The notes under the pieces were generated by a model. It was not told where the DNA came from. It saw nothing but the letters and a program-made list of their open reading frames with translations, and ran no database searches. A stretch of 9,135 bases of DNA. It comes from Candidatus Competibacteraceae bacterium. GTDB taxonomy: Bacteria; Pseudomonadota; Gammaproteobacteria; Competibacterales; Competibacteraceae. Of this stretch, positions 1 through 7,081 are shown piece after piece. Numbering within the stretch: position 1 is the stretch's first letter; each line of letters opens with the position of its first letter. The stretch spans positions 1 to 9,135 of the forward strand of contig JAGRHK010000040.1 in the NCBI GenBank assembly GCA_020444985.1. The letters run 5' to 3'. The position numbers were made by a program, and so were the translations under genes.

Positions 1-526
1 TTTCCGGTCCGCCAATTGGGATGATGGTTTGCGCCAGCGCTGGATTAAGCGCATCGAGCAATTGGGTCATGATCGGGTTATGATGGGTGTTCATCAAAAT
101 CCGGATCGGAAAATGCCGCAAGTGCAAGCCGACGGCCCGCAGGGCTTCAAAACTGCCCAGGTGAGAACCGAGTAGAATACAGCCTCGACCAGACGCCACC
201 TGATCCAGGATCGACTGACCGCCAAAAATTTCCATTTCGAAATAATTCAACCGGCCGGTCAAAAAATAGACCCGATCCAGGATCGTCGCGGCAAAGCAGT
301 AAATATGGCGAAACTGCTCGCGCCAGTCCGGCTCGCGCCCCAGCGCCCGGCGCAGGAAAAGCCGCGAACCGCGTCGCGCTTCGCCCGCAGTTGCTAAAAA
401 ATACAGCGTGATGGGATACAGCAGGGTGCGGCCCGCCGGGCGACCCAGATGCAGGGCGATCCAGCGGATCAGCCGCAAGGTCCATCCGCTGCCGCGTTCC
501 GGCAATTGTTCCCATTGCCGACTCAT
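1..526 (-). CDS. LpxL/HtrB-like lysophospholipid acyltransferase, C-terminus cut by window edge
   Basis: Reading leftwards from ATG 526-524, 175 codons are open to the window edge, so the protein is partial. The N-terminus (MSRQWEQLPERGSG...) and the conserved block RGCILLGSHLGSFEALRAVG match the LPLAT fold of LpxL/HtrB relatives; HLGSFE is the catalytic H-x4-E motif (His near residue 114). The family moves an acyl chain from ACP or CoA to a lipid acceptor at the inner membrane. The gene follows an acyl carrier protein gene by 41 nt on the same strand, an arrangement common in aryl-polyene pigment loci, where such an enzyme is thought to put the polyene on a lipid; that role is inference. No strong ribosome-binding site precedes the start. 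A four-codon ORF (537-523) overlaps it as ATGA, hinting at translational coupling. A second open frame at 147-515 is a shadow. Confidence 0.85.
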   Translation of the reverse strand, partial: MSRQWEQLPERGSGWTLRLIRWIALHLGRPAGRTLLYPITLYFLATAGEARRGSRLFLRRALGREPDWREQFRHIYCFAATILDRVYFLTGRLNYFEMEIFGGQSILDQVASGRGCILLGSHLGSFEALRAVGLHLRHFPIRILMNTHHNPIMTQLLDALNPALAQTIIPIGGPE

Positions 527-543
527 AAGCGACTCATGGCGGA

Positions 544-570
544 TAGCGCCCAAATGAATGCGGGGCGCTA
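544..570 (-). other. Intercistronic inverted repeat at the ACP stop codon
   Basis: A perfect 8-bp inverted repeat (TAGCGCCC at 570-563 and GGGCGCTA at 551-544, read on the minus strand) encloses an 11-nt loop. Its first three bases are the TAG stop of the ACP gene. No T-run follows, so it is not a standard terminator. It sits 18 nt before the acyltransferase start and could stabilise the upstream message or tune the ratio of ACP to acyltransferase. Function is inferred only. Confidence 0.45.
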
Positions 571-843
571 GTGAACACGATGTTCGGCGATATGCGCGCT
601 TAAAGTCCGTAACGAAGCAAACACCCGTTGATTTTGCTGCTCGTCGGAACGCATTTGAAAGCCATAGGTTTTGCTGATCGCCAGCGCCAGCTCCAGCGCG
701 TCAATGGAGTCCAGACCTAACCCTTCATTAAACAAGGGTTCCCCGGGCGCAATATCTTCCGGTTTGATGTCTTCGAGGCGCAAGGTTTCAACCAGCAAAC
801 GGGCGACCTCTAATTCGAATGGCGAAAGGGCTTCCAAACTCAT
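568..843 (-). CDS. Acyl carrier protein (phosphopantetheine-binding), pathway-dedicated
   Basis: A 91-residue acyl carrier protein. The motif GLGLDSIDALEL places the phosphopantetheine attachment serine at S46 (D45-S46-I47), followed by the usual helix II (ALELALAI). The length is typical of a stand-alone carrier protein. The start at 843 is chosen because GGAGGG lies 4 nt upstream of the ATG; a longer frame to 882 adds 13 residues (MKRSC...) that look unlike an ACP and would bury that ribosome-binding site. The sequence resembles the divergent carrier proteins of aryl-polyene, flexirubin or xanthomonadin clusters (XanC-like role) more than the fatty-acid AcpP, whose DSL motif is DSI here. 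It precedes the acyltransferase gene and diverges from the chorismatase gene. Assignment to pigment synthesis rests on this neighbourhood. Confidence 0.88.
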   Translation of the reverse strand: MSLEALSPFELEVARLLVETLRLEDIKPEDIAPGEPLFNEGLGLDSIDALELALAISKTYGFQMRSDEQQNQRVFASLRTLSAHIAEHRVH

Positions 844-991
844 TTTCCCTCCGGGGACCTTGCTAGAACAGGATCGTTTCAAGCGTGTAGAAGGTTGTTA
901 ATTTAATCGCAAACTATATCATGCCTTGCAGTGAAAATTAGTGATGGCTCGGCGGGGCTGGGTGAGATCCACATACAGTAAATTCTTGTTT

Positions 992-2020
992 ATGAGACAA
1001 TCCGGTTTACAAGCAGTATCTGCATTACCTTTTACCGCGCGCTATGGCCAGGATGCGCAAGTTCATGAATGGCTGGAGAATGACCATTTACTGGCCGTGG
1101 TCCGCTTTCAAGCGGCAGACACGATCATGCGCGATCCCCGGCTTTGTGAAGTGGCGCTGCCATCGTTGGAAAGTTCGGCAACCGCTGAATTCTGGATCAG
1201 CCCATGGCCTGTGCATACCGGGGTCTGTCATGGCGTTGGTTATGCCGAGAATGGCGACGTCCTGTTCCTGCAAATGCGGCTGGACGAGTACGCTGAGGAC
1301 GCTTTGCAGCCGTTGACGGCGGTGGCTTACCGACGCCTGTTCGCTGCAGCCCAGGCGCGTGGTTATCCTCATTTCCTGCGCATCTGGAACTATTTTCCGA
1401 ACATCAACCAGGAGTGCGGCGGCCTGGAGCGCTATCGCAGTTTTTGCGCCGGTCGGCATCAGGCGCTGATCGCGGATCTGGCGGAGTGCGAAACCCACCT
1501 GCCGGCGGCCTGTGCGCTGGGAAGCGCTGCCTCTGATCCCGGTTGCGATGTCGGAAGTTTGCATTTGTATGCGCTGGCCGCCCGAAAACCAGGACAGCAA
1601 ATTGAGAATCCGCGACAGGTCAGCGCCTTTCATTACCCGCCGCAATACGGTCGGCGCAGTCCCTCCTTCTCACGCGCGGTGCTGAAAGCGTGGGGTGAGC
1701 AGGATTATCATCTTTACATTTCCGGCACGGCCAGCATTGTCGGTCACCATAGTCAGCATACGGATCTGATGGCGCAACTTGATGAAACGTTGTTAAATCT
1801 CGCAACCCTGCTGGCCCACGCTGAACATTCGATCCCGGTTCCCTTGCAATTGGCATTACTGAAAATCTATTGCCGGCCAGAAGTCGATCCCGCGCCGCTT
1901 CGCCATCGCATTGTCCAGATGTTCGGAGCAAACACGCCTATGCTGTTTCTGCGCGCCGATATTTGCCGGCGGGAATTGTTCATTGAAATCGAGGGCATGG
2001 CCGTGGGCGTCGCCCGGTAA
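992..2020 (+). CDS. Chorismatase (FkbO/Hyg5/XanB2 family), hydroxybenzoate-forming
   Basis: A 342-residue protein if started at ATG 992. Family signatures are RIWNYFPNIN (130-139), GLERYRSFCAGR (144-155), FHYPPQYGRRSPSFSR (213-228), YISGTASIVGH (242-252) and the C-terminal acidic motif EIEG (332-335). These are hallmarks of chorismatases, formerly annotated as pteridine-dependent deoxygenases, which split chorismate into pyruvate plus a dihydroxycyclohexadiene carboxylate (FkbO), 3-hydroxybenzoate (Hyg5), or 3- and 4-hydroxybenzoate (XanB2). In Xanthomonas, XanB2 feeds both xanthomonadin and ubiquinone synthesis. The divergent ACP and acyltransferase genes make a XanB2-like role most likely, but the subtype cannot be fixed by eye. 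The start is uncertain: GTG 941 and ATG 944 are in frame and upstream, and no start has a good ribosome-binding site. ATG 992 gives the usual family length. Confidence 0.85.
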   Translation: MRQSGLQAVSALPFTARYGQDAQVHEWLENDHLLAVVRFQAADTIMRDPRLCEVALPSLESSATAEFWISPWPVHTGVCHGVGYAENGDVLFLQMRLDEYAEDALQPLTAVAYRRLFAAAQARGYPHFLRIWNYFPNINQECGGLERYRSFCAGRHQALIADLAECETHLPAACALGSAASDPGCDVGSLHLYALAARKPGQQIENPRQVSAFHYPPQYGRRSPSFSRAVLKAWGEQDYHLYISGTASIVGHHSQHTDLMAQLDETLLNLATLLAHAEHSIPVPLQLALLKIYCRPEVDPAPLRHRIVQMFGANTPMLFLRADICRRELFIEIEGMAVGVAR

Positions 2021-2040
2021 CTTTTTATCAGGAAATTTTT

Positions 2041-2787
2041 GTGAAATCTGAACAACGGCTTGAACCGCATCCGGCCTTACCGGATTACTATCCTGATCTG
2101 GCGCAGCGTCCGGCTTTCGTGCAGGGGATGTTCGATCGTACTGCGGGTTATTACGACCGGGTTAATCAATTACTGTCGTTTGGGTCCGGCAGTTGGTATC
2201 GTCGGCGGGCGCTGACCCGTGCGGGTTTGAAACCGGGTATGACGGTGCTGGATGTCGCGATCGGCACCGGATTGGTTGCCCGGCAGGCACTGGCAATCAC
2301 GGGCGATGCACAAGCGGTGGTCGGCCTGGATGTTAGCGCGGGGATGCTGGCTGAAGTCCGTCGCTTGTTGCATGTGCCGCTTATCCAGGGCGTTATGGAA
2401 CAGTTGCCGGTTGCCGATGAAAGCTTTGACTTTGTCAGCATGGGTTACGCCTTGCGCCATGTTACCGATCTCAATGTCACTTTCCGCGAATTTCACCGGG
2501 TGCTGCGCCCCGGCGGAGTGCTGCTGATTCTGGAAATTACCCGGCCCGCCCAACCGTTCAAGCGCGCCCTGCTCAAATTTTACCTGGGTCGGGTCATCCC
2601 CCTGCTCAGCCGACTGACCACCGGCAACCGGGATATGCAAACGCTGATGCGTTACTACTGGGACACCATCGAAAACTGTGTTCCTCCGGAAACCATTATC
2701 GCTGCCATTCGCGACGCGGGTTTCGCCGAGGCGGGCTGCGATGTCGAATTCGATTTGTTTCGGGGCTATTTCGGGCGCAAGGACTGA
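2041..2787 (+). CDS. UbiE/COQ5-like class I SAM-dependent methyltransferase
   Basis: A 248-residue Rossmann-fold methyltransferase. SAM-binding motif I is VLDVAIGTGLVA (69-80), the acidic loop end is GLDVSAGML (95-103), motif II is ESFDFVSMGYALRHV (127-141) and motif III is RVLRPGGVLLILE (153-165). MFDRTAGYYDRVNQLLSFG (30-48) is the UbiE/COQ5-type N-terminal signature. It differs from true UbiE in motif I (AIGTGLV where UbiE has GGTGDL) and in the C-terminus, so I read it as a pathway paralogue rather than the housekeeping quinone C-methylase. The start is GTG 2041 with AGGAAA at 2030-2035. It begins 20 nt after the chorismatase stop, suggesting one transcript, and its substrate could be a hydroxybenzoate-derived ring or acyl chain. 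A real role in ubiquinone or menaquinone synthesis remains possible. Confidence 0.82.
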   Translation: MKSEQRLEPHPALPDYYPDLAQRPAFVQGMFDRTAGYYDRVNQLLSFGSGSWYRRRALTRAGLKPGMTVLDVAIGTGLVARQALAITGDAQAVVGLDVSAGMLAEVRRLLHVPLIQGVMEQLPVADESFDFVSMGYALRHVTDLNVTFREFHRVLRPGGVLLILEITRPAQPFKRALLKFYLGRVIPLLSRLTTGNRDMQTLMRYYWDTIENCVPPETIIAAIRDAGFAEAGCDVEFDLFRGYFGRKD

Positions 2788-2790
2788 AAC

Positions 2791-3627
2791 ATGTTGTTTC
2801 TGACGCTGTTCTTTGGTCTGCTCATTGGTTTTTCGCTCGGTTTAACCGGCGGTGGCGGCTCCATTTTCGCAGTGCCGTTGCTGGTTTATGGTTTGGACGT
2901 ATCGGCTCATGAAGCCGTTGTTATTTCATTGGCGGCGGTCGGCGCAACTGCGTTGGGCGGCGGGTTGGTTCGGGTGCGCGATGGCGATGCTGAACCGCGC
3001 ACCGCCATCATTTTCGGGTTCTCCGGCATCCTTGGCGCACCGCTGGGCGCTTGGCTGAATCCACGTTTTCCAGCAACCGTGCTACTGACCGGCTTTGCGT
3101 TGTTGATGCTGGCCGTCGCGTTCCGCATGTGGCGGCAAGCCAGCCGTCGTCCCGAGGAAACCCGGCTGATTCGCGCTGGCGGTTATGCCGATGATGATAA
3201 CGCGGGGCCGGCTTGTCGCTATGATCCTGGCGGCCAATTACAATTCACGTCGCGTTGCGCCCTGCGCCTGATCCTGGCGGGAACTGTAACCGGGTTGCTG
3301 TCGGGCCTGTTTGGAGTAGGCGGCGGTTTCCTGATTGTGCCGGCGCTGGTCATGCTGGCCTCGCTACCCATGCGCCGGGCCGTTGCGACTTCGCTTTGGG
3401 TGATTGTCATCATCAGCGCGATTGGTTTTCTGTCCCATCTTGCGGTCGGGCATCAACTTAACACCAGTATTACCATTCCTTTTGTGCTGGGTGGTTTAAG
3501 CGGCATGGCGCTGGGCACCGTCGTGGGGCGGCGTATCGCCGGTCCCTTGTTGCAGAAGCTGTTTGCCGGCATGGTCACGGCGGTCGCCGTGTTTATGCTT
3601 GGCCAGTTGCTTTTTAATTTCCATTGA
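2791..3627 (+). CDS. TauE/SafE family inner-membrane transporter
   Basis: A 278-residue, strongly hydrophobic protein with the two-fold internal repeat of the TauE/SafE (sulfite exporter/permease) family. The first half opens with GFSLGLTGGGGSIFAVPLL (13-31) and the second with GLLSGLFGVGGGFLIVPAL (168-186). A polar loop of about 40 residues (114-155) joins the halves, and roughly eight membrane segments are apparent. Family members move small anions such as sulfite, sulfoacetate or other organic acids, but the substrate here cannot be read from sequence. AAGGA at 2779-2783 precedes ATG 2791, and only 3 nt separate it from the methyltransferase stop, so co-translation is very likely. A link to the chorismatase product, such as export of a hydroxybenzoate, is speculative. 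Confidence 0.85.
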   Translation: MLFLTLFFGLLIGFSLGLTGGGGSIFAVPLLVYGLDVSAHEAVVISLAAVGATALGGGLVRVRDGDAEPRTAIIFGFSGILGAPLGAWLNPRFPATVLLTGFALLMLAVAFRMWRQASRRPEETRLIRAGGYADDDNAGPACRYDPGGQLQFTSRCALRLILAGTVTGLLSGLFGVGGGFLIVPALVMLASLPMRRAVATSLWVIVIISAIGFLSHLAVGHQLNTSITIPFVLGGLSGMALGTVVGRRIAGPLLQKLFAGMVTAVAVFMLGQLLFNFH

Positions 3628-4170
3628 ATGAAACAGGATTCCTGTTGGATCGTCGCTATGGCTACTTTTCGTGTAAGTATTTGCCTCTTCCCTGTGCCGA
3701 AAGAGGGGACTGAGCGGTTACCTTTTCGCAGCTTCCTGCTGGGCATGGCGTTGTTAGTCATATTGGTTCATGGGGGTTGCGCCACCCAGGGCGAGTCGCC
3801 GGAAACCATTCCGGCGGGCCATCGGGAGAATGGCGTGCTGGTGGTGACCACGGATGATAACCATCGAACCGCGCAACTCGTGGTTGGGGAACAACTGGAA
3901 GTCCGCTTGCCGGAAAATCCTGAAACGGGCTTCAGTTGGGCGATTGACGAAAATGATCGCCGGATTTTGGCGCTCGATAACACCGCTTACACGTCGCCGG
4001 CGGTCGCTGGATTCATCGGTGTGCGGGGTCAGCGCGTCTTTACTCTTACCGCCCGGCGACCGGGCGAAGACGCGCTGAAGCTGAAATATTGGCGGGTTAT
4101 GGGTGGCGACGATTCGATCACCGAACGCTTTGCCGTGACGGTGCGGGTGGTGGCGGCAGGGAAAAAGTAA
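3628..4170 (+). CDS. Chagasin-like (I42 family) protease-inhibitor-domain protein, probable lipoprotein
   Basis: The C-terminal domain (about residues 78-176 of the longest frame) carries the chagasin/I42 signature: NPETGFSW (97-104), GVRGQRVF (131-138) and LKYWR (152-156), which match the loops that wedge into papain-like cysteine proteases. The usual third-loop R-P-W is WRV here, so inhibitory strength is uncertain. Before it lies a basic stretch and a hydrophobic segment, RSFLLGMALLVILVHGGC, consistent with a lipoprotein signal ending at C51, although H-G-G-C is not an ideal lipobox. The ATG abuts the transporter stop (TGAATG). That start gives an odd leader of about 30 residues ahead of the signal; in-frame ATG 3658 or GTG 3694 would give a normal signal peptide, and none has a strong ribosome-binding site. 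No target protease is encoded in the window. Confidence 0.8.
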   Translation: MKQDSCWIVAMATFRVSICLFPVPKEGTERLPFRSFLLGMALLVILVHGGCATQGESPETIPAGHRENGVLVVTTDDNHRTAQLVVGEQLEVRLPENPETGFSWAIDENDRRILALDNTAYTSPAVAGFIGVRGQRVFTLTARRPGEDALKLKYWRVMGGDDSITERFAVTVRVVAAGKK

Positions 4171-4172
4171 CG

Positions 4173-4197
4173 GCCCTCCCCGGCAAGGCAAGAGGGC
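4173..4197. terminator. Weak hairpin between convergent genes
   Basis: GCCCTC (4173-4178) pairs with GAGGGC (4192-4197) around a 13-nt loop, in the 46-nt gap between the convergent chagasin-like and phytase-like genes. On the minus strand a run of five T follows six nt after the stem, so it could end transcription of the phytase-like gene. On the plus strand no T-run follows. The stem is short, so this is a tentative terminator. Confidence 0.3.
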
Positions 4198-4216
4198 TTG
4201 GGCGCTGCTTGTCTGG

Positions 4217-7060
4217 CTAGCGATTAACCCGGTAGATCGCTACCGTACCGCTGACTTCATGGCTCACCAGTAGCAGAGGTCGGCCATCGGGACTCTTGCT
4301 GGCCGGCACAAAGGCCAACCCTTCCGGCGAGACATGTTCCGAATTGTAGGCCCACTGCTGAAAGACCGGCTTGGCTGGATCGGTCACGTCATAAACCATG
4401 ACGCCGCCCGTGCGTTCGAGTCCGATAAAAGCATAGGAGCGCCCGCCCGCATTGCCAACGACCACACCTTCCGGCTCCGGCCCCTTGTCGTCGCTGCGAT
4501 TTTCGCTCTCGGGATTAACCCAGATGCCGTTGTTCTGGGTGTTGCGCTCGAAGTCAGCGCCGCTGTCAAACACCAACTGGCCATTGCTGCTCCAGATACT
4601 GAAGGACCGTCCGCCAAAACTGTGCAGCGCGCTGAGCACGCCGTCCCCGTCAGGATCGCCGTCGGCCGTGGTGATCTTGAGCCGGCCCAGTTGATCGTCG
4701 CGTTGCAAGACGTCGATATTATCCGGGGCGAAATACAGCGGGTCGAGCGTCACATCGCCCACCCGCGTTTCTTCCGAATAGCCGGAATAGTCGCGCGCAT
4801 CGCCTTCATTGGCGGTGACCAGGTAAGTTGCGCCATAGGATGTAAAGCTGGCGATCCCGTCCGGTTGATACATGCCTACGACCGGCCAGTCGTTCGGATC
4901 ATAACCGCCATCCTCGTCGCTGGCGTCAATCATCTGCCGCTTGATGGTGATCAGGCCCAATTGCACCGGTGCCGGCGGGTTTTGAAAATTCAGGAACCCA
5001 TCCAGACGAATGGCTTTGTCGCTTAAACCAAAGTCATTATCGTTGAGCACCGCCAGCACGATTTCCTTGTCGTCCTGACCGACCAGCGCCAATCCTTCCG
5101 GTTTGTCGTTGGGCAGATAACCCAGCGCGGCTAAATCGACGACCAACGTCTTGCGCGCCGTGACAATGCCGGCAGCGGCCAGCTCAGCCGCGCTCATGGT
5201 TTCCAGAGAGCCGCCTGGACCGACGATGTCGTTGTCCAGAGTTTCCAGATTGGTGGCGCCGTTCAGGTCAAGGCGAAAGATATATTTGCTGGAGGTCGCG
5301 TCTGAACCTGAGTCGCGCTCCAACACAAGGAAGCGACCGCCGCCCAGCGCCACGGCGTCGCCAATCTTATCCGTCAGGTTACCCTTGGACCAGGGGCCGA
5401 CCGTGAATTCCAGCGGGTAGAGATACTGGGCCACGGTGCGTTGGGTGGCCACGTCAAATTCAATTACCCGAGTCCAGCGACTGGCCTTGCTATTCGCGTC
5501 GTTGGCGGTATCGGGATTATCCAGCGGACTTTGCAGAAAAGCGTAAATGCGCCCGCCGGCATAGGCGATGCCTTCAAAACCGCGATTCGCGCGGCGCTGC
5601 CCCAGTTCCGCCGGCAACGCAGAAGCGCCGGTCGTTTTGCCGCCATTATTCGCGCCAGCCGGTACGAAGCGTTGCAGCATTTGGCCATTGGCGTCGAAGT
5701 GATAAATGGAGGGCCGGTACTCATCCGCCATCCAATAGGTGCCGTCCGTCGGATCGCGCACGATGCCTTCCAGGTCAGCGCCGAGGGGGTCAAGACGCAG
5801 GGGAGCGCCCAGAAGGGTGACCGGCGGTTCGTCGCTGTTGGCCAGTCCGGGCGAACCCGCCAGATTTGGCAGTCCCGTCAGCGGCGCGCCGTTGATTTGC
5901 GTCAGTAGCGTTCTTTTTTTCAGCTCAATCGCGCCGGTGATCAGGTCGAGGGTGAAGTGTCGCCATTGCGGTTGAAATTCGGGCAGCGCAAAGGGGCGTT
6001 CATCCGCGCCATCGCCATTGACGTCCAGCGGTGCGGCATTGGGGCCGCGATCGGTGTGGGTAATGAAATTCAATTTGGTGGGCTGACAGTCGGCAACGTC
6101 GAAGCAACCCAGGAACGCCAGGCCGGAGAAACCGCCCAGGTGTAATATTTCGTGACAGATTTCGGTAATCCCGATTTCCGGCAATGCCGGGAAATTGAAT
6201 TTCTTGAGCGTGGCCGGGCCGCTATTGGCATAAGACTTTACCCCGAGCGGCAAAATGTCGCGGATCGTAGCCGAGGGAATGTCCACGACCGCCAGGGCAT
6301 TGTTTTCCTGCAACGTTACCCAGGCGGTTTGGCTGTCATCGGAAACGGTGATGTATTCCGGCTCCAGATCCTGCGCTACGCTGGCGTTTGGGCCATAAAT
6401 GCGCACGCCTGTTTTGCGGAGTTTAGTAACCTGATCGTTGAAAGCGTGAAAATCGGCTGTGCGTGCGCGGGCTCTCCGCAGGCCTCGACTCAGATCAATG
6501 AGGGTAATGGAACCTTCCGGGTCATTGAGATAATCGTCGCTGGGTTCGCCTTCGTTGGCGACCAGTAAAGTCAGACCATCCGGAGTGAACGTTACCATGT
6601 CCGGTAATGCGCCGACTTCGACCGTTTTTAACAATCGCAGGTTGCTGGCTCGGTAAAAGGCGACCAGGCCCGGATTCTGTTTGGGATTGGCTTCGATCGC
6701 GACGGCGACCAGACCATTTTTAACCGCCACGCTGTTGGCGGCGCCCAGATTGGAGGCGACCGCGCCGACTTCCAGGGAAGTAAGTTTGCGCGGTCTGGCA
6801 GGATTACGCAGGCTAAGCACATCCACGGTCGCATCTGCCGCGTTAACCACGAAGGCGCGCTGCGTTTCAGCGTCGTAAGCGACAATCTCCGCTGCGCCTT
6901 CGCCTTTTCCGGAATCATAGCTGCCCAGCAAGGTGAGCACCGGCGGGTTGACAGAAGGGGCGGGATCGAGCGCGCCGCCGTGCGCGCTGTAACTGCCAAG
7001 GGCAGCGGTCACCGCTGCGCTCAGCGCTAGCGGCAGAAGTTTGTTATTGGAAAGAGGCAT
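4217..7060 (-). CDS. Secreted choice-of-anchor-I beta-propeller protein with inserted phytase/esterase-like domain
   Basis: A 947-residue exported protein. MPLSNNKLLPLALSAAVTAALG followed by SYSAHGG looks like a Sec signal peptide. Residues about 42-275 and 706-945 together read as a choice-of-anchor-I propeller: AAEIVAYD (56-63), VANEGEPSDDY (167-177), DLEPEYITVSDD (231-242), then YQPDGIASF (731-739), TANEGDARDY (749-758), GGRSFSIW (816-823) and PEGLAFVP (912-919). Between PLGVKSY (271-277) and DASDEDGG (712-719), usually close together in that family, lie about 430 residues resembling the 'esterase-like activity of phytase' domain: THTDRGPN (334-341), DLEGIVRDP (429-437), WMADEYRPSIYHFD (443-456), RGFEGIAY (493-500), KIGDAVALGGGRFLVLERD (565-583) and KPEGLAL (653-659). 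Phosphoester hydrolysis is possible but not shown. There is no sorting or anchor tail. The start at 7060 is favoured by AGGGAG 8 nt upstream and by the signal peptide; the frame runs on to 7171 but would hide the signal. Confidence 0.87.
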   Translation of the reverse strand: MPLSNNKLLPLALSAAVTAALGSYSAHGGALDPAPSVNPPVLTLLGSYDSGKGEGAAEIVAYDAETQRAFVVNAADATVDVLSLRNPARPRKLTSLEVGAVASNLGAANSVAVKNGLVAVAIEANPKQNPGLVAFYRASNLRLLKTVEVGALPDMVTFTPDGLTLLVANEGEPSDDYLNDPEGSITLIDLSRGLRRARARTADFHAFNDQVTKLRKTGVRIYGPNASVAQDLEPEYITVSDDSQTAWVTLQENNALAVVDIPSATIRDILPLGVKSYANSGPATLKKFNFPALPEIGITEICHEILHLGGFSGLAFLGCFDVADCQPTKLNFITHTDRGPNAAPLDVNGDGADERPFALPEFQPQWRHFTLDLITGAIELKKRTLLTQINGAPLTGLPNLAGSPGLANSDEPPVTLLGAPLRLDPLGADLEGIVRDPTDGTYWMADEYRPSIYHFDANGQMLQRFVPAGANNGGKTTGASALPAELGQRRANRGFEGIAYAGGRIYAFLQSPLDNPDTANDANSKASRWTRVIEFDVATQRTVAQYLYPLEFTVGPWSKGNLTDKIGDAVALGGGRFLVLERDSGSDATSSKYIFRLDLNGATNLETLDNDIVGPGGSLETMSAAELAAAGIVTARKTLVVDLAALGYLPNDKPEGLALVGQDDKEIVLAVLNDNDFGLSDKAIRLDGFLNFQNPPAPVQLGLITIKRQMIDASDEDGGYDPNDWPVVGMYQPDGIASFTSYGATYLVTANEGDARDYSGYSEETRVGDVTLDPLYFAPDNIDVLQRDDQLGRLKITTADGDPDGDGVLSALHSFGGRSFSIWSSNGQLVFDSGADFERNTQNNGIWVNPESENRSDDKGPEPEGVVVGNAGGRSYAFIGLERTGGVMVYDVTDPAKPVFQQWAYNSEHVSPEGLAFVPASKSPDGRPLLLVSHEVSGTVAIYRVNR

Positions 7061-7081
7061 TGTGAAAACTCCCTGGGTTGT

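Noticed and set aside
147..515. Open frame of 122 codons on the minus strand
   Set aside because: It is out of frame with the acyltransferase, which covers the same bases, has the H-x4-E motif and runs on past the window edge; this translation shows no family features.
844..991. Possible promoter in the divergent ACP/chorismatase gap (TTGTTA at 895-900, TATATC at 915-920)
   Set aside because: The spacer is only 14 nt and the boxes are poor; a divergent promoter region is expected here but no site can be assigned.
1088..1645. 185-codon open frame on the minus strand
   Set aside because: It lies antisense within the chorismatase gene, whose conserved motifs fix the plus strand as coding.
4334..5026. 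230-codon open frame on the plus strand opposite the phytase-like gene
   Set aside because: It is antisense to a well-supported long gene, resembles no known family, and lies in GC-rich sequence where shadow frames are common; several others between 5151 and 6568 were rejected for the same reason.
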